A stretch of 32,322 nt of DNA, from positions 1 to 32,322 of the forward strand of contig PWOA01000032.1 of NCBI GenBank assembly GCA_003564155.1. The letters are read 5' to 3'. Source of the DNA: Candidatus Cloacimonadota bacterium (lineage in GTDB: Bacteria; Cloacimonadota; Cloacimonadia; Cloacimonadales; PWNZ01). The notes beneath the pieces are model-generated. The model was not told where the DNA came from, ran no database searches, and worked only from the letters and a program-made list of their open reading frames with translations. Shown one piece after another: positions 7,972-17,865 of the stretch (position 1 is the first letter of the stretch; every line of letters starts with the position of its first letter). Position numbers and translations under genes: made by a program.

Positions 7972-10900
7972 GTGATTAGAGAAGTTAAAAAACAAAAGAA
8001 GATAGAACACTATGATAATGTAAGAATTAGAATTGCTTCTCCGGAAGCTGTACGTGATTGGTCATACGGAGAAGTAACTAAGCCGGATACCCTTAACTAT
8101 CGTACTTTCAAACCAGAAAAAGACGGATTATTCTGCGAAAGGATATTTGGTCCTGAAAAAGATTTTGAGTGTAGTTGTGGCAAGTATAAGAAAAAACGTT
8201 TTCAAGATACTGTATGTGACCGATGCGGAGTAGAGGTTGCATCTTCTCGAGTTAGAAGATCACGGATGGGACATATCGAGTTGGCAGCTCCAGTTGCTCA
8301 TTTCTGGTTTGTTAAAAGTACCCCGAGTAAAATAGGCACATTATTAGACCTAACCATTAAGAAACTTGAACGTGTTCTCTATTATGAGTCTTACATTGTT
8401 ATTAAACCGGGTCACACAGATTATGAAAAGAAAGAGTTAATAGATATTGAAGAGTATTTAGATATTAAAGATAAAGTAGATGATGAGTTCAAAGCAATGA
8501 TGGGTGCTGAGGCGATAAAAATATTATTAGATGACTTAGAATTAGAGTCAGAAGCCATGAATTTAAGAACAGTTATCAGGATGGAAACTTCAGCAATCAA
8601 AAAACAAAAAATGATAAAAAAGCTCAAAGTTGTTGACGCTTTCTTCAAGTCGGGTAATAATCCATCCTGGATGATATTAGAGGTACTTCCTGTATTACCA
8701 CCTGTTTTACGCCCTTTAGTCCCCATAGAAGGCGGAAAATTTGCTACTGCAGATTTTAATGATTTATATCGAAGGGTTATTACCAGAAATAATAGATTAA
8801 GACAACTGATTGAGATCAGAGCTCCGGAAGTTATCCTCAGAAATGAAAAAAGAATGCTTCAAGAAGCTGTAGATGCTCTGATAGATAATGCGAAAAGATC
8901 GAGACCTGTGAAAGCGAGAGGGAATAGGGTACTGAAGTCATTAACCGACCAATTAACAGGTAAACAAGGACGTTTCAGACAAAATTTATTAGGCAAAAGA
9001 GTCGATTATTCGGGAAGATCTGTTATAACGGTTGGACCTCATTTAAAGATTAATCAAGTCGGATTACCTAAAGAAATGGCTGTAGAATTATTCAAACCAT
9101 TCATAATTGAAAAGCTTGAAAGGCATAGCGAGATTGAAAAATCCAAAAGCGCTCGTAAACTTATAGATAAGAAAAAACCGGAAATATGGAAGGTTTTGGA
9201 AGAAATTATTGAAGATTATCCTGTGCTTCTTAATCGAGCTCCGACACTTCATAAGTTAGGAATTCAGGCTTTTAAACCCATTCTTACAGAAAACAAAGCT
9301 TTAGAAATCCATCCTATGGTTTGTACACCCTTTAATGCTGACTTTGACGGTGACCAAATGGCAGTCCATGTCCCTTTATCTCATGAAGCGAAAATGGAAG
9401 CAAAAGTTTTAATGATGGCAGATCGCAATCTCCTTTTACCGGCAAATGGTAAGTTAGCAATGGTAGCGAGCCAGGATATTGTTTTAGGATGTTATTATTT
9501 AACGATGGAAAAAACTAAGCAACCGGAAATTACTAGTGATTTAACAACAGCAAGTTCTCGTCCTAAATTGAGATACTATGGTAATTTTAATGAGGTGTTA
9601 TTAGCTTTTGAGAGTTGTGAAGTTAAAAGTATAAACAAAGATGAGATTCCCCGTGATATCAAATCTGACCGACACATTGATCTTCATACATGGGTTGTAG
9701 TCCTCTATAAAGATGAAAAAATTGTTACTACAGTCGGCAGGGTACTGTTTAATCAAATAATACCTAATGAGGTTCCTTATCAGAACTACTCATTCGATAA
9801 GGGGAAATTAAACGATGTTGCTATGTTAATTTATGAGCAAACAGGACAGCATAGGACTTCACAATTTTTAGATGATTTAAAAGATTTAGGTTTCAAATAT
9901 GCCACAAAATCCGGTGTAACTTTTAGTTCTAGTGATATTCTTATCCCTAAGAAAAAACAAAAAATTATCTCAGCCACCGAGGATAGTGTTAATGAAATCA
10001 TTGATTCTTATTATAATGGTGCTATAACTGAAAAAGAGAAATCCAGCAGGATAATCGATAGGTGGAAAATGGCTACTGAACTCGTTACTGATGTTTTAAT
10101 GGCTGAATTGAAAGATGACCAGGGAGGCTTCAACTCTATCCACATGATGTATCTATCCGGAGCACGTGGCGGTAAAGATCAGATTAAACAATTAGGCGGA
10201 ATGAGAGGCTTGATGGATAAGCCGACTAGAGGCGGTTCTTCAGTTGCAGAAGTTATTGATACACCGATCAAATCTAATTTTAAAGAAGGATTGACGGTAT
10301 TGGAGTATTTTATTTCAACTCATGGAGCTCGCAAAGGTCTGGCGGATACTGCCTTAAAAACTGCAGATGCCGGGTATCTCACCAGAAGATTGGTTGATGT
10401 TGCTCAAAATGCCATCATCCACATTGAAGACTGTGGAACTATTGAAGGTTTAGAGGTATCGGCAATCAAAGAAGGTTTAGAAGTTGTTGTTTCATTAGCC
10501 GAAAGAATCCAAGGAAGAACAGCTTTAGAAGATGTTGTTGATAACGTTACCGGAAAAGTATTAACCAAAGCAGGTGATGAAATTACCAATAGTGTTGCTC
10601 GTACGATTCAGAAACATGGACTCTCTTCTGTAAAAATAAGATCTGTTGTTACTTGTGAAGCAAAAAAAGGTATTTGTGCAAAATGTTATGGTAGAAATTT
10701 AGCTTCTCAAAAACCCGTTACTGTCGGTGAACCTGTTGGAATAATTGCCGCACAAAGTATTGGAGAACCCGGTACTCAGTTAACTTTGCGTACATTCCAT
10801 ATTGGTGGAGCAGCTAGTACTGATATTGATGAAGCCGAAGTTGTAGCTAATTACGATGGCGTTGTAAAGTTCAAAAGAATGAATACCGTTACTACTAGAA

Positions 10901-12159
10901 GCGGAGAGTTGGTCTCGATTAGTAAGCAAGGTCGGATTCTTCTATTGGATGAAAATGATGGGAATGTACTCGATGAATATAAAGTTGAGTATGCTTCTAC
11001 TATATATGTCAACGATGGTGATAAGATTGTTAAGGATTTCAAACTATTCTCTTGGGATCCATACAATAATCCTTTACTGGCTACATCGGAAGGTACCATT
11101 AAATATGAGAACTTTATTAAAGGTACTACATATAAAGAAGAGTTTAATGACATAACCGGAACTAGAGAAACTACGATTGTCGAATCAAAAGATAGAAACT
11201 TGCAACCACAGTTCAAACTATTAAAACCAGATGGAACTCAGGAAATTATTCCTCTTCAATCTGGAATTATTATTGAAATTGAAGACGACTCTTATGTTTA
11301 TCCCGGTACTATTCTCGGTAAGACTTCTCGAATAACTATTAAGATGCGGGATATCACCGGAGGTTTACCACGAGTAGCGGATCTTTTTGAGGCTCGAGTT
11401 CCCAAGGATAAGGCAATTATAAGTGAAATAGCGGGAACAGTACGTATCGGAGATTTAACTAAATCAGGCAGAACAATTTATGTCATTGCTGAAACCGGAG
11501 AAGAGATTGCTTATTCGGTACCATCTGGCAAAAGACTTATCGTACATCAAGGTGATTATATTGACAATGGAGATCCTTTATCTGATGGCCCCTTAGATCC
11601 TCGCGATATACTTGCAGCTAAAGGAATTAAAGCCGCTCAAATGCTGATCCTTAATGAGATACAAGAAATATATCGAAAGCAAGGAGTCAGGATTGATGAT
11701 AAACATATAGGGGTTATTATAAGACAGATGTTTAAAAGAGTTAAGATTGTTGATCCCGGACATACATTCTTCTTGGAAGGTGATTTGGTAGATAAAAATG
11801 AAGTTATTGAAGAAAATGATAGAATTAACCTGGAAGAAGCTATAGGGGCTACTTACGACCAGATAATGCTGGGGATTACTAAAGCGTCTTTACATACTGA
11901 AAGTTGGTTGTCAGCTGCTTCTTTCCAAGAAACTACTAAAGTACTTACTCAAGCTTCCATTGAAGGTAAAAACGACAGATTGGAAGGATTAAAAGAAAGT
12001 ATCATTCTGGGACACCGGGTACCTGTTGGAACAGGATCTAAACATTATACAACTATAGTTGATAATGCTTTGAAAGATGGCAAAACAGTCGCTCAGGTCA
12101 TCAATGAGATCGCTCATACAGAAAAAGAGGAAGAAATTGACGATATTTTGAATTTTTAG
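7972..12159 (+). CDS. rpoC: RNA polymerase beta' subunit
   Basis: I start the gene at GTG 7972, which has a strong ribosome binding site (TGGAGGAAAG) and aligns with family N-termini. An in-frame TTG at 7909 would add 21 unsupported residues. The product is 1395 residues. The N-terminal zinc site is Cys67, Cys69, Cys82 and Cys85. The catalytic NADFDGDQMA has Asp457, Asp459 and Asp461 to hold the active-site magnesium. The bridge helix and trigger loop region has GEPVGIIAAQSIGEPGTQLT and RTFHIGGAAS. The second zinc site has CEAKKGICAKCYG. The subunit forms the clamp and catalytic centre of RNA polymerase. There is no in-frame TGA in its 1396 codons, in contrast with rpoB. The stop is TAG. Confidence 0.97.
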   Translation: MIREVKKQKKIEHYDNVRIRIASPEAVRDWSYGEVTKPDTLNYRTFKPEKDGLFCERIFGPEKDFECSCGKYKKKRFQDTVCDRCGVEVASSRVRRSRMGHIELAAPVAHFWFVKSTPSKIGTLLDLTIKKLERVLYYESYIVIKPGHTDYEKKELIDIEEYLDIKDKVDDEFKAMMGAEAIKILLDDLELESEAMNLRTVIRMETSAIKKQKMIKKLKVVDAFFKSGNNPSWMILEVLPVLPPVLRPLVPIEGGKFATADFNDLYRRVITRNNRLRQLIEIRAPEVILRNEKRMLQEAVDALIDNAKRSRPVKARGNRVLKSLTDQLTGKQGRFRQNLLGKRVDYSGRSVITVGPHLKINQVGLPKEMAVELFKPFIIEKLERHSEIEKSKSARKLIDKKKPEIWKVLEEIIEDYPVLLNRAPTLHKLGIQAFKPILTENKALEIHPMVCTPFNADFDGDQMAVHVPLSHEAKMEAKVLMMADRNLLLPANGKLAMVASQDIVLGCYYLTMEKTKQPEITSDLTTASSRPKLRYYGNFNEVLLAFESCEVKSINKDEIPRDIKSDRHIDLHTWVVVLYKDEKIVTTVGRVLFNQIIPNEVPYQNYSFDKGKLNDVAMLIYEQTGQHRTSQFLDDLKDLGFKYATKSGVTFSSSDILIPKKKQKIISATEDSVNEIIDSYYNGAITEKEKSSRIIDRWKMATELVTDVLMAELKDDQGGFNSIHMMYLSGARGGKDQIKQLGGMRGLMDKPTRGGSSVAEVIDTPIKSNFKEGLTVLEYFISTHGARKGLADTALKTADAGYLTRRLVDVAQNAIIHIEDCGTIEGLEVSAIKEGLEVVVSLAERIQGRTALEDVVDNVTGKVLTKAGDEITNSVARTIQKHGLSSVKIRSVVTCEAKKGICAKCYGRNLASQKPVTVGEPVGIIAAQSIGEPGTQLTLRTFHIGGAASTDIDEAEVVANYDGVVKFKRMNTVTTRSGELVSISKQGRILLLDENDGNVLDEYKVEYASTIYVNDGDKIVKDFKLFSWDPYNNPLLATSEGTIKYENFIKGTTYKEEFNDITGTRETTIVESKDRNLQPQFKLLKPDGTQEIIPLQSGIIIEIEDDSYVYPGTILGKTSRITIKMRDITGGLPRVADLFEARVPKDKAIISEIAGTVRIGDLTKSGRTIYVIAETGEEIAYSVPSGKRLIVHQGDYIDNGDPLSDGPLDPRDILAAKGIKAAQMLILNEIQEIYRKQGVRIDDKHIGVIIRQMFKRVKIVDPGHTFFLEGDLVDKNEVIEENDRINLEEAIGATYDQIMLGITKASLHTESWLSAASFQETTKVLTQASIEGKNDRLEGLKESIILGHRVPVGTGSKHYTTIVDNALKDGKTVAQVINEIAHTEKEEEIDDILNF

Positions 12160-12207
12160 AATAAATTAAATGGCTAGATAAAATACAATAAATAATGGAG
12201 GAAAAGA

Positions 12208-12582
12208 GTGCCAACTATAAACCAATTAGTCCGTAAAGGAAGAAAAAAAATTACGGTTAAGAATAAGAATCGTGCTTTAGGCGCCTGTCCCCAGAGACGA
12301 GGTGTTTGCACACGTGTTTATACAACTACACCCAAAAAACCTAATTCAGCTTTGAGAAAGGTTGCTCGTGTAAGATTAACTAACGGATTTGAAGTTACTG
12401 CATATATCCCCGGTGAAGGTCATAACTTACAAGAACACTCTATTGTTTTGATCAGAGGCGGAAGGATTAAAGACCTGCCTGGAGTAAGATTTCATATTGT
12501 AAGAGGTGCACTTGATACGAGTGGAGTAGAGAATAGAATCAAAAGCCGTTCTAAGTATGGAACAAAAAGAGCAAAGAAATAG
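12208..12582 (+). CDS. rpsL: 30S ribosomal protein S12
   Basis: 124 residues starting at GTG 12208 after AATGGAGGAAAAGA. It opens [13 protein letters not shown] and contains [20 protein letters not shown] and [19 protein letters not shown]. This decoding-centre protein holds two loops at the A site. The lysines at the classic streptomycin positions (PKKPNSA and RIKDLPGVR) are the wild-type residues, so no resistance substitution is visible. It is the first gene of the str operon rpsL-rpsG-fusA, 48 bases after rpoC. Confidence 0.97.
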   Translation: MPTINQLVRKGRKKITVKNKNRALGACPQRRGVCTRVYTTTPKKPNSALRKVARVRLTNGFEVTAYIPGEGHNLQEHSIVLIRGGRIKDLPGVRFHIVRGALDTSGVENRIKSRSKYGTKRAKK

Positions 12583-12625
12583 TTAGATGACTATTAACTA
12601 TATTGTAATAATAGAAGGAGAATAA

Positions 12626-13096
12626 ATGGCAAGAAAGAAAAGAAAAATTCGGCGAGAAATACTTCCCGATCCTAAATACAATGATCTGAAGGTAACTAAG
12701 TTCATTAACTGTGTTATGAAAGATGGCAAAAAAAGTGTTGCTGAACAAATTGTGTATGGTGCTTTTGACTTGATAGAACAAAAAACCAAAAAAGATTCTT
12801 TGGAAATCTTTAGTAAAGCCCTTGAGAATGCCAGACCTTTGGTTAAAGTTGTATCTAAGAGGGTTGGTGGACAAAATTACCAAGTACCTCTTCCAGTTAC
12901 GGACAAGATGGGTCAAGCAATTTCATTTCGGTGGATTATCGGCTTCTCAAGAAAACGATCGGAAAAAACTATGATCCAGAAGTTGGCTGCTGAGTTAATG
13001 GCTTGTGAAAAAAATGAAGGCTCTACTATTAAGAAGAAGGAAGATACTCACAAAATGGCTGAATCAAACAAAGCATTTGCTCATCTTAGATGGTAA
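12626..13096 (+). CDS. rpsG: 30S ribosomal protein S7
   Basis: 156 residues, the typical length of the short form. It begins MARKKRKIRREILPDPKY and contains KFINCVMKDGKKSVAEQIVY, then the C-terminal KREDTHKMAESNKAFAH-type block (here KKKEDTHKMAESNKAFAHLR). S7 nucleates assembly of the small-subunit head and contacts tRNA at the E site. Its start is supported by AGAAGGAGAATAA. It lies 43 bases after rpsL and 73 bases before fusA, the normal str operon order. Confidence 0.97.
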   Translation: MARKKRKIRREILPDPKYNDLKVTKFINCVMKDGKKSVAEQIVYGAFDLIEQKTKKDSLEIFSKALENARPLVKVVSKRVGGQNYQVPLPVTDKMGQAISFRWIIGFSRKRSEKTMIQKLAAELMACEKNEGSTIKKKEDTHKMAESNKAFAHLRW

Positions 13097-13169
13097 AGAT
13101 AATTTATAGCTTTCTAACAAGAATTCCGAATTAATAATACAATCCAAACTTCATCAAATAATTAATATT

Positions 13170-15401
13170 ATGGCTAAGAAGACAGATTTATCAGCTATTA
13201 GAAATATTGGTATTATTGCTCACATCGATGCAGGTAAAACCACGCTAACCGAAAGAATTCTGTTTTATACCGGTTATTTACATAGATTTGGTGAAGTGCA
13301 TGATGGTAATACATTTATGGATTGGATGGAGCAGGAACGTGATAGAGGAATCACTATAACATCTGCAGTAACTACTTGCTACTGGAAATATAGTTTTCAA
13401 CCCTCTCCAACACTGATTGAACCTTCAAATATTTCTTCTCAACCGGAAACGCTATTAAGCGAAAAGAATGCCAACTTACATGAATGCAGAATAAACATTA
13501 TTGACACTCCTGGACATGTTGATTTTACGGCAGAAGTTGAGAGATCGTTGCGGGTTTTAGATGGTGCTATTGGTGTTTTTTGTGCCGTAGCAGGAGTTGA
13601 ACCTCAGTCCGAAACAGTTTGGCATCAAGCAGATCACTATAAAGTCCCCAGAATTGCCTTTATCAATAAAATGGATAGAGTCGGTGCAGATTTCGAACAT
13701 ACCGTAGAAATGATCAGAGAAAGATTAACTGCCAATGCAGTTGCTTTAACAGTTCCAATTGGGAAAGAGGATACCTTTGAAGGTATAGTTGATCTTATCG
13801 AGATGAAAGCTTACTATTTTGACAAATCTTCAAAAGGCATAAAATATCACTTTCAGGACATTCCCAACCAATTATTTGATTATGCTGCCGAAAAACGAGA
13901 AGAGCTTGTGGAAATAATTTCAGAGTATGATGAAGGCGTATTGGCTCAATATGTAGAAGGTATCGATATCTCCCCGATAGAATTAAAGAAAGCTATCAGA
14001 AAACTTACAATAAGTAATATAATAACACCCATTTTTTGCGGATCAGCTCTTAAGAATACAGGGATCCAACGGTTGCTCGATGCAATTTGTCTTTATCTAC
14101 CCTCTCCATCGGAAGTTATTCCGGCAGAAGGTAAAGATACAGATACCGGTGAATCGGTTTTTATATCACCACATAAACAGACTTCCAATGTAAACAGAGA
14201 GCTAACCTCATTTGCGGCTTTAGTTTTTAAAGTACAAGTTGACCCTTACGTAGGTAAGCTCTTGTTCGTCAGAGTCTATTGTGGAGTTTTAAAGAAAGGT
14301 GATATAATTATTAATCAAACGAATAAAAAAAAAGAAAGAGTAAATAGAATTCTGCAGATGTTTTCTAACCGAAAAGTTGATATAGAAAGTTTATCCGCAG
14401 GTGATATCGGAGCAATTGTCGGAACTAAAATATCAATCACCGGGGATACTTTTACCAAAAGAGAAAACGATCTTTTGTTAGAGTCGATTAATTTTCCCGA
14501 TCCTGTTATTTCAATTGCAATTGAACCTAAAACAAAGGGTGATCAAGATAATCTGAGTGGAGCTTTAAACAGGCTGCAAGAAGAAGATCCTACATTCCAC
14601 GTTCACCTGGATAAAGACACCGGTCAAACTTTAATCTCCGGGATGGGTGAATTACATCTGGAAATTATTGTTGATAGATTGGAAAAAGAATACGGCGTTA
14701 AGGCTAATGTAGGTAATCCAAGAGTCTCTTATAAAGAGACTATCACAAAAACTGTTGAGATTGAAGGTGATTTTATTAGAGACTTGGAAGGCAAAGGAGG
14801 CCATTTCGCAATAGTTAAGCTGAGAGTGACCCCATTAAAGGTTATGGATATTCATCAGGAACAGGAAGAACCTAAGATTATTTACCGCAATTTGATATCG
14901 GAAGAGATCATACCTCGTAATTATTGGAAGTCGGTTGAGGAAGGTGCTCTAAACGCTTTGAATGATGGGCCTTTAATCGGTTGCCCTGTGGAACAGATTG
15001 AGATAGAATTGATTGGCGGTCAGTATAATGTGTTGATCACAAAAGAAGTTGACTTTATTATTGCAGCCTCTGTAGCTATAGGTAAAGCATTGGTTGCAGC
15101 TGAACCAAGAATACTGGAACCTATTATGCTGGTCAATGTGATTACTCCGGAAGAATTTGTCGGGGATATAATAGGTGATATTAATTCTAAAAGAGGTAAG
15201 ATAGTCGTAATTAGAAATCAATTAACTAAACAAAATATTGTTGCTGAAGTACCGATGAGTGAGCTTTTTGGCTATTCTACATCTCTAAGATCTTTGTCGC
15301 AAGGCAGAGCTGTTTATACGATGGAATTTTTAGGTTACGAAAAAACACCCTTAAGTACTCAAAACAATATTTTAAAAGGAGTTACAGGGAGCTATCAATA
15401 A
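13170..15401 (+). CDS. fusA: Divergent elongation factor G with a GTPase-domain insertion
   Basis: 743 residues, against about 690-705 for ordinary EF-G. The GTPase motifs are intact: AHIDAGKTT (17-25), RGITITSA (59-66), DTPGH (112-116), NKMD and GSALKN. Between YW (71-72) and [10 protein letters not shown] there are 34 residues where E. coli has about 10, an insertion of about 24. Domains II, III and V are conserved (ADQ-like [48 protein letters not shown]). Domain IV is divergent. The usual QSGGRGQYGH is replaced by [10 protein letters not shown], and the YHDVDSSE-type loop is YNVLITKE, lacking the tip histidine. It occupies the str-operon position but resembles a specialised paralogue. There is no clear ribosome binding site upstream of the ATG. 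Confidence 0.9.
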   Translation: MAKKTDLSAIRNIGIIAHIDAGKTTLTERILFYTGYLHRFGEVHDGNTFMDWMEQERDRGITITSAVTTCYWKYSFQPSPTLIEPSNISSQPETLLSEKNANLHECRINIIDTPGHVDFTAEVERSLRVLDGAIGVFCAVAGVEPQSETVWHQADHYKVPRIAFINKMDRVGADFEHTVEMIRERLTANAVALTVPIGKEDTFEGIVDLIEMKAYYFDKSSKGIKYHFQDIPNQLFDYAAEKREELVEIISEYDEGVLAQYVEGIDISPIELKKAIRKLTISNIITPIFCGSALKNTGIQRLLDAICLYLPSPSEVIPAEGKDTDTGESVFISPHKQTSNVNRELTSFAALVFKVQVDPYVGKLLFVRVYCGVLKKGDIIINQTNKKKERVNRILQMFSNRKVDIESLSAGDIGAIVGTKISITGDTFTKRENDLLLESINFPDPVISIAIEPKTKGDQDNLSGALNRLQEEDPTFHVHLDKDTGQTLISGMGELHLEIIVDRLEKEYGVKANVGNPRVSYKETITKTVEIEGDFIRDLEGKGGHFAIVKLRVTPLKVMDIHQEQEEPKIIYRNLISEEIIPRNYWKSVEEGALNALNDGPLIGCPVEQIEIELIGGQYNVLITKEVDFIIAASVAIGKALVAAEPRILEPIMLVNVITPEEFVGDIIGDINSKRGKIVVIRNQLTKQNIVAEVPMSELFGYSTSLRSLSQGRAVYTMEFLGYEKTPLSTQNNILKGVTGSYQ

Positions 15402-15628
15402 TTTTATTATTTAAGGTGTGAAAGTAAAATCCTTGAAAAGAATTTAGACTTGTCCTGTCTCTCAATTATCTGTTGAAATCGGAAATCCCGAATAACTTCT
15501 GTAAGATGTATATTGAAATTTAATCACCTGGAACTATGACGACTGCAGCTACTGATGAGTCTTACAAATAATTTAATTATTCAGTTATCTTCTTAACAGA
15601 TCGGAAAACAAAAGGCTTTCTTCTAATT

Positions 15629-16492
15629 ATGCAGAATGTATTGAGTTCTATCCAATATGTAGAAGAGGTATTATCGAATCATAATTTTGACAATTCTCGA
15701 TTCGAAGCCCAATACATCGTCTCTCATGTTATTAATGTCAACCAAAATGAAGTATATCTTTATAAAGATCTGCTGTTATCTGAAAATGAAAAACAGCAGA
15801 TTTTAAGTATGCTTGAAGAACGGTTACAATACAAACCACTCCAGTATATTACGGGAACCGGTAATTTTCTTGCAAAGGAAATCACTGTTAACTCATTTGT
15901 ATTAATACCACGACCAGAAACAGAATGTTTGGTCATGGAGATAATAAATGACGCAGAATCAGTCAAGTTTGGCAAATCTGATGTGCACTATTCTTTAGAT
16001 ATGCTTGACATTGGTACTGGTTCTGGAATTATTGCCATATCTTTAAAATGTATATTTCCAAAGTGGAAAGTCGATGCGATCGATATATCTGAAGAAGCTC
16101 TTGTAGTTGCACGAAGTAATAGCAATCACTTGCAAATTGATGTTAATTTATTCACTTCTGATATATTCGATAATGTTTGCAAGAAATATGATATTATTGT
16201 TTCTAATCCGCCGTATATATCTGAACATGAATATAAACTATTACACCCGGAAATAACAGAGTATGAGCCAAGAATTGCTCTTGTGGCTGAAGAAAACGGA
16301 CTGTACTTCTATAGAAGGATACTTGAACAGGCAGCTTCTTATCTGAAACCCGGGGGAAGGATCTATTTTGAAATAGGAAGCAAGCAAGCGGGTATAGTTA
16401 AGAAAATCGCTGCCGATAATGGATTTGAACTAAGATCTTTACGAAAAGATTTGAATGACTATGATAGAGTATTATCGTTCACAACTACATAA
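15629..16492 (+). CDS. prmC: Peptide chain release factor N5-glutamine methyltransferase
   Basis: 287 residues. The N-terminal helical domain ends in PLQYITGTGNFLAKEITVN, the PrmC-type YITG motif. Then come LIPRPETECLV, the SAM-binding motif I LDIGTGSGIIAISL, and the catalytic NPPY in VSNPPYISEHE, which holds the glutamine amide. The enzyme methylates the GGQ glutamine of RF1 and RF2 using S-adenosylmethionine. No release factor gene is adjacent, and murA follows 30 bases later, probably in the same transcript. The ATG has no obvious ribosome binding site. The 227-base gap from fusA to this gene shows nothing I can name. Confidence 0.93.
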   Translation: MQNVLSSIQYVEEVLSNHNFDNSRFEAQYIVSHVINVNQNEVYLYKDLLLSENEKQQILSMLEERLQYKPLQYITGTGNFLAKEITVNSFVLIPRPETECLVMEIINDAESVKFGKSDVHYSLDMLDIGTGSGIIAISLKCIFPKWKVDAIDISEEALVVARSNSNHLQIDVNLFTSDIFDNVCKKYDIIVSNPPYISEHEYKLLHPEITEYEPRIALVAEENGLYFYRRILEQAASYLKPGGRIYFEIGSKQAGIVKKIAADNGFELRSLRKDLNDYDRVLSFTTT

Positions 16493-16522
16493 AATTAAAT
16501 ATTAAACCGAACAAGGAATGTT

Positions 16523-17773
16523 ATGGATAAGTTATTAATTTCAGGTGGGAATAGTTTAAAAGGAGAAATATCAATAGCCGGTGCTAAAAACGCAGTTTTA
16601 CCGGCAATGGCCGTTGCTTTACTTACTGAAGGCGATTCCGAAATAAGAAATGTTCCTCTGTTGAATGACATTAAGATGATGTCTCATTTACTGCGGATAA
16701 TCGGTACTAAGGTTGATTACCGGGATAATACTCTTTATTTGGACACTAAACATTGTTCTTTTTGTGAGGCTCCTTACGAGTTAGTAAGTAAAATGAGAGC
16801 ATCAATTTATGTGCTCAGCCCTTTATTAGCTCGCTTTGGTCGTGCTCATGTCTCATTACCAGGAGGTTGCGCTATCGGTGCTCGTCCAATAGATTTACAT
16901 TTAAAATCATTGCAAAAAATGGGTGTTGAGATAAAAATCGAAAACGGATATATTAATGCTCAAGTTGATAAACTTAAGGGTGCTGATATTTTCTTTGATA
17001 AATCGAGTGTTGGTGCTACAATTACTGTACTGATGGCAGCTGTAACTGCCGAAGGCATTACAAACATAATCAACGCGGCTATAGAACCGGAGGTAATATA
17101 TATCATTGAATTACTTCAAGCAATGGGCGCAAATATAACTGGTAAAAGTACCACTGAACTTGTAGTCAAGGGTGTAAAAAAATTAAAACCGGTCGATACT
17201 GAAGTTATTGCCGACCGCATCGAAGCAGGAACATTTATGATTGCTGCTGCAATTACTCGAGGAGATGTCAAGGTGATAAACTGTATACCGCACCATCTGT
17301 TTAGTTTGATGGAAAAATTACAGGAAGCCGGTTGTCAATTAGAATACGGTCCCGATTGGATTCACATTATAGCAGCCAAGAAAATTAGATCCGTTAATAT
17401 TACAACCAAGCCTTATCCCGGCTTCCCAACGGACTTACAAGCTCAATTCCTGGCTCTGATGACTGTCGCTGAAGGTACAAGTATCATTGAAGAAAATATC
17501 TTCCCGGAACGGTTTCATCATGTACCTGAGTTGAACCGTTTAGATGCCAGCATAGAACTCGACGATCATCGTGCAATTATCAAAGGAGTTAAAGAACTCA
17601 GTTCTGCACCGGTTATGGCTACAGATCTGAGAGCTAGTGCTGCCTTAGTATTAGCAGGTCTTACAGCGAAGGGAACAACAACCCTTTCACGTGTTTACCA
17701 TCTTGATAGAGGTTATGAAAAGATGGAAAACAAGCTCCAAAAGTTAGGAGCGGATATTGTTCGCTCTCATTAA
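16523..17773 (+). CDS. murA: UDP-N-acetylglucosamine 1-carboxyvinyltransferase
   Basis: 416 residues, the usual MurA length. It begins LLISGGNSLKGEISIAGAKN with the substrate-binding Lys-Asn pair. The catalytic loop LPGGCAIGARPIDLH carries the phosphoenolpyruvate-binding Cys116, which is the residue alkylated by fosfomycin, so the sensitive form is present. Further family motifs are the DRIEAGTFMIAAA block and YPGFPTDLQAQF. MurA transfers enolpyruvate to UDP-GlcNAc in the first committed step of peptidoglycan synthesis in the cytoplasm. The start ATG follows AACAAGGAATGTT. Confidence 0.96.
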   Translation: MDKLLISGGNSLKGEISIAGAKNAVLPAMAVALLTEGDSEIRNVPLLNDIKMMSHLLRIIGTKVDYRDNTLYLDTKHCSFCEAPYELVSKMRASIYVLSPLLARFGRAHVSLPGGCAIGARPIDLHLKSLQKMGVEIKIENGYINAQVDKLKGADIFFDKSSVGATITVLMAAVTAEGITNIINAAIEPEVIYIIELLQAMGANITGKSTTELVVKGVKKLKPVDTEVIADRIEAGTFMIAAAITRGDVKVINCIPHHLFSLMEKLQEAGCQLEYGPDWIHIIAAKKIRSVNITTKPYPGFPTDLQAQFLALMTVAEGTSIIEENIFPERFHHVPELNRLDASIELDDHRAIIKGVKELSSAPVMATDLRASAALVLAGLTAKGTTTLSRVYHLDRGYEKMENKLQKLGADIVRSH

Positions 17774-17865
17774 TTCAGTCAAGATTTGTAGCTGTGATGA
17801 TCAAATATTTCCAAATTCTTTGATGATCAGAAAAGATAATTAGCAAATCAGTTTATGAGGATAAT

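Noticed and set aside
17795-17829. Terminator between murA and the epimerase
   Set aside because: TGATGATCAAA and TTTGATGATCA can pair with one mismatch, but no T run follows and the loop is 13 bases, so it is probably a chance repeat of TGATGATCA.
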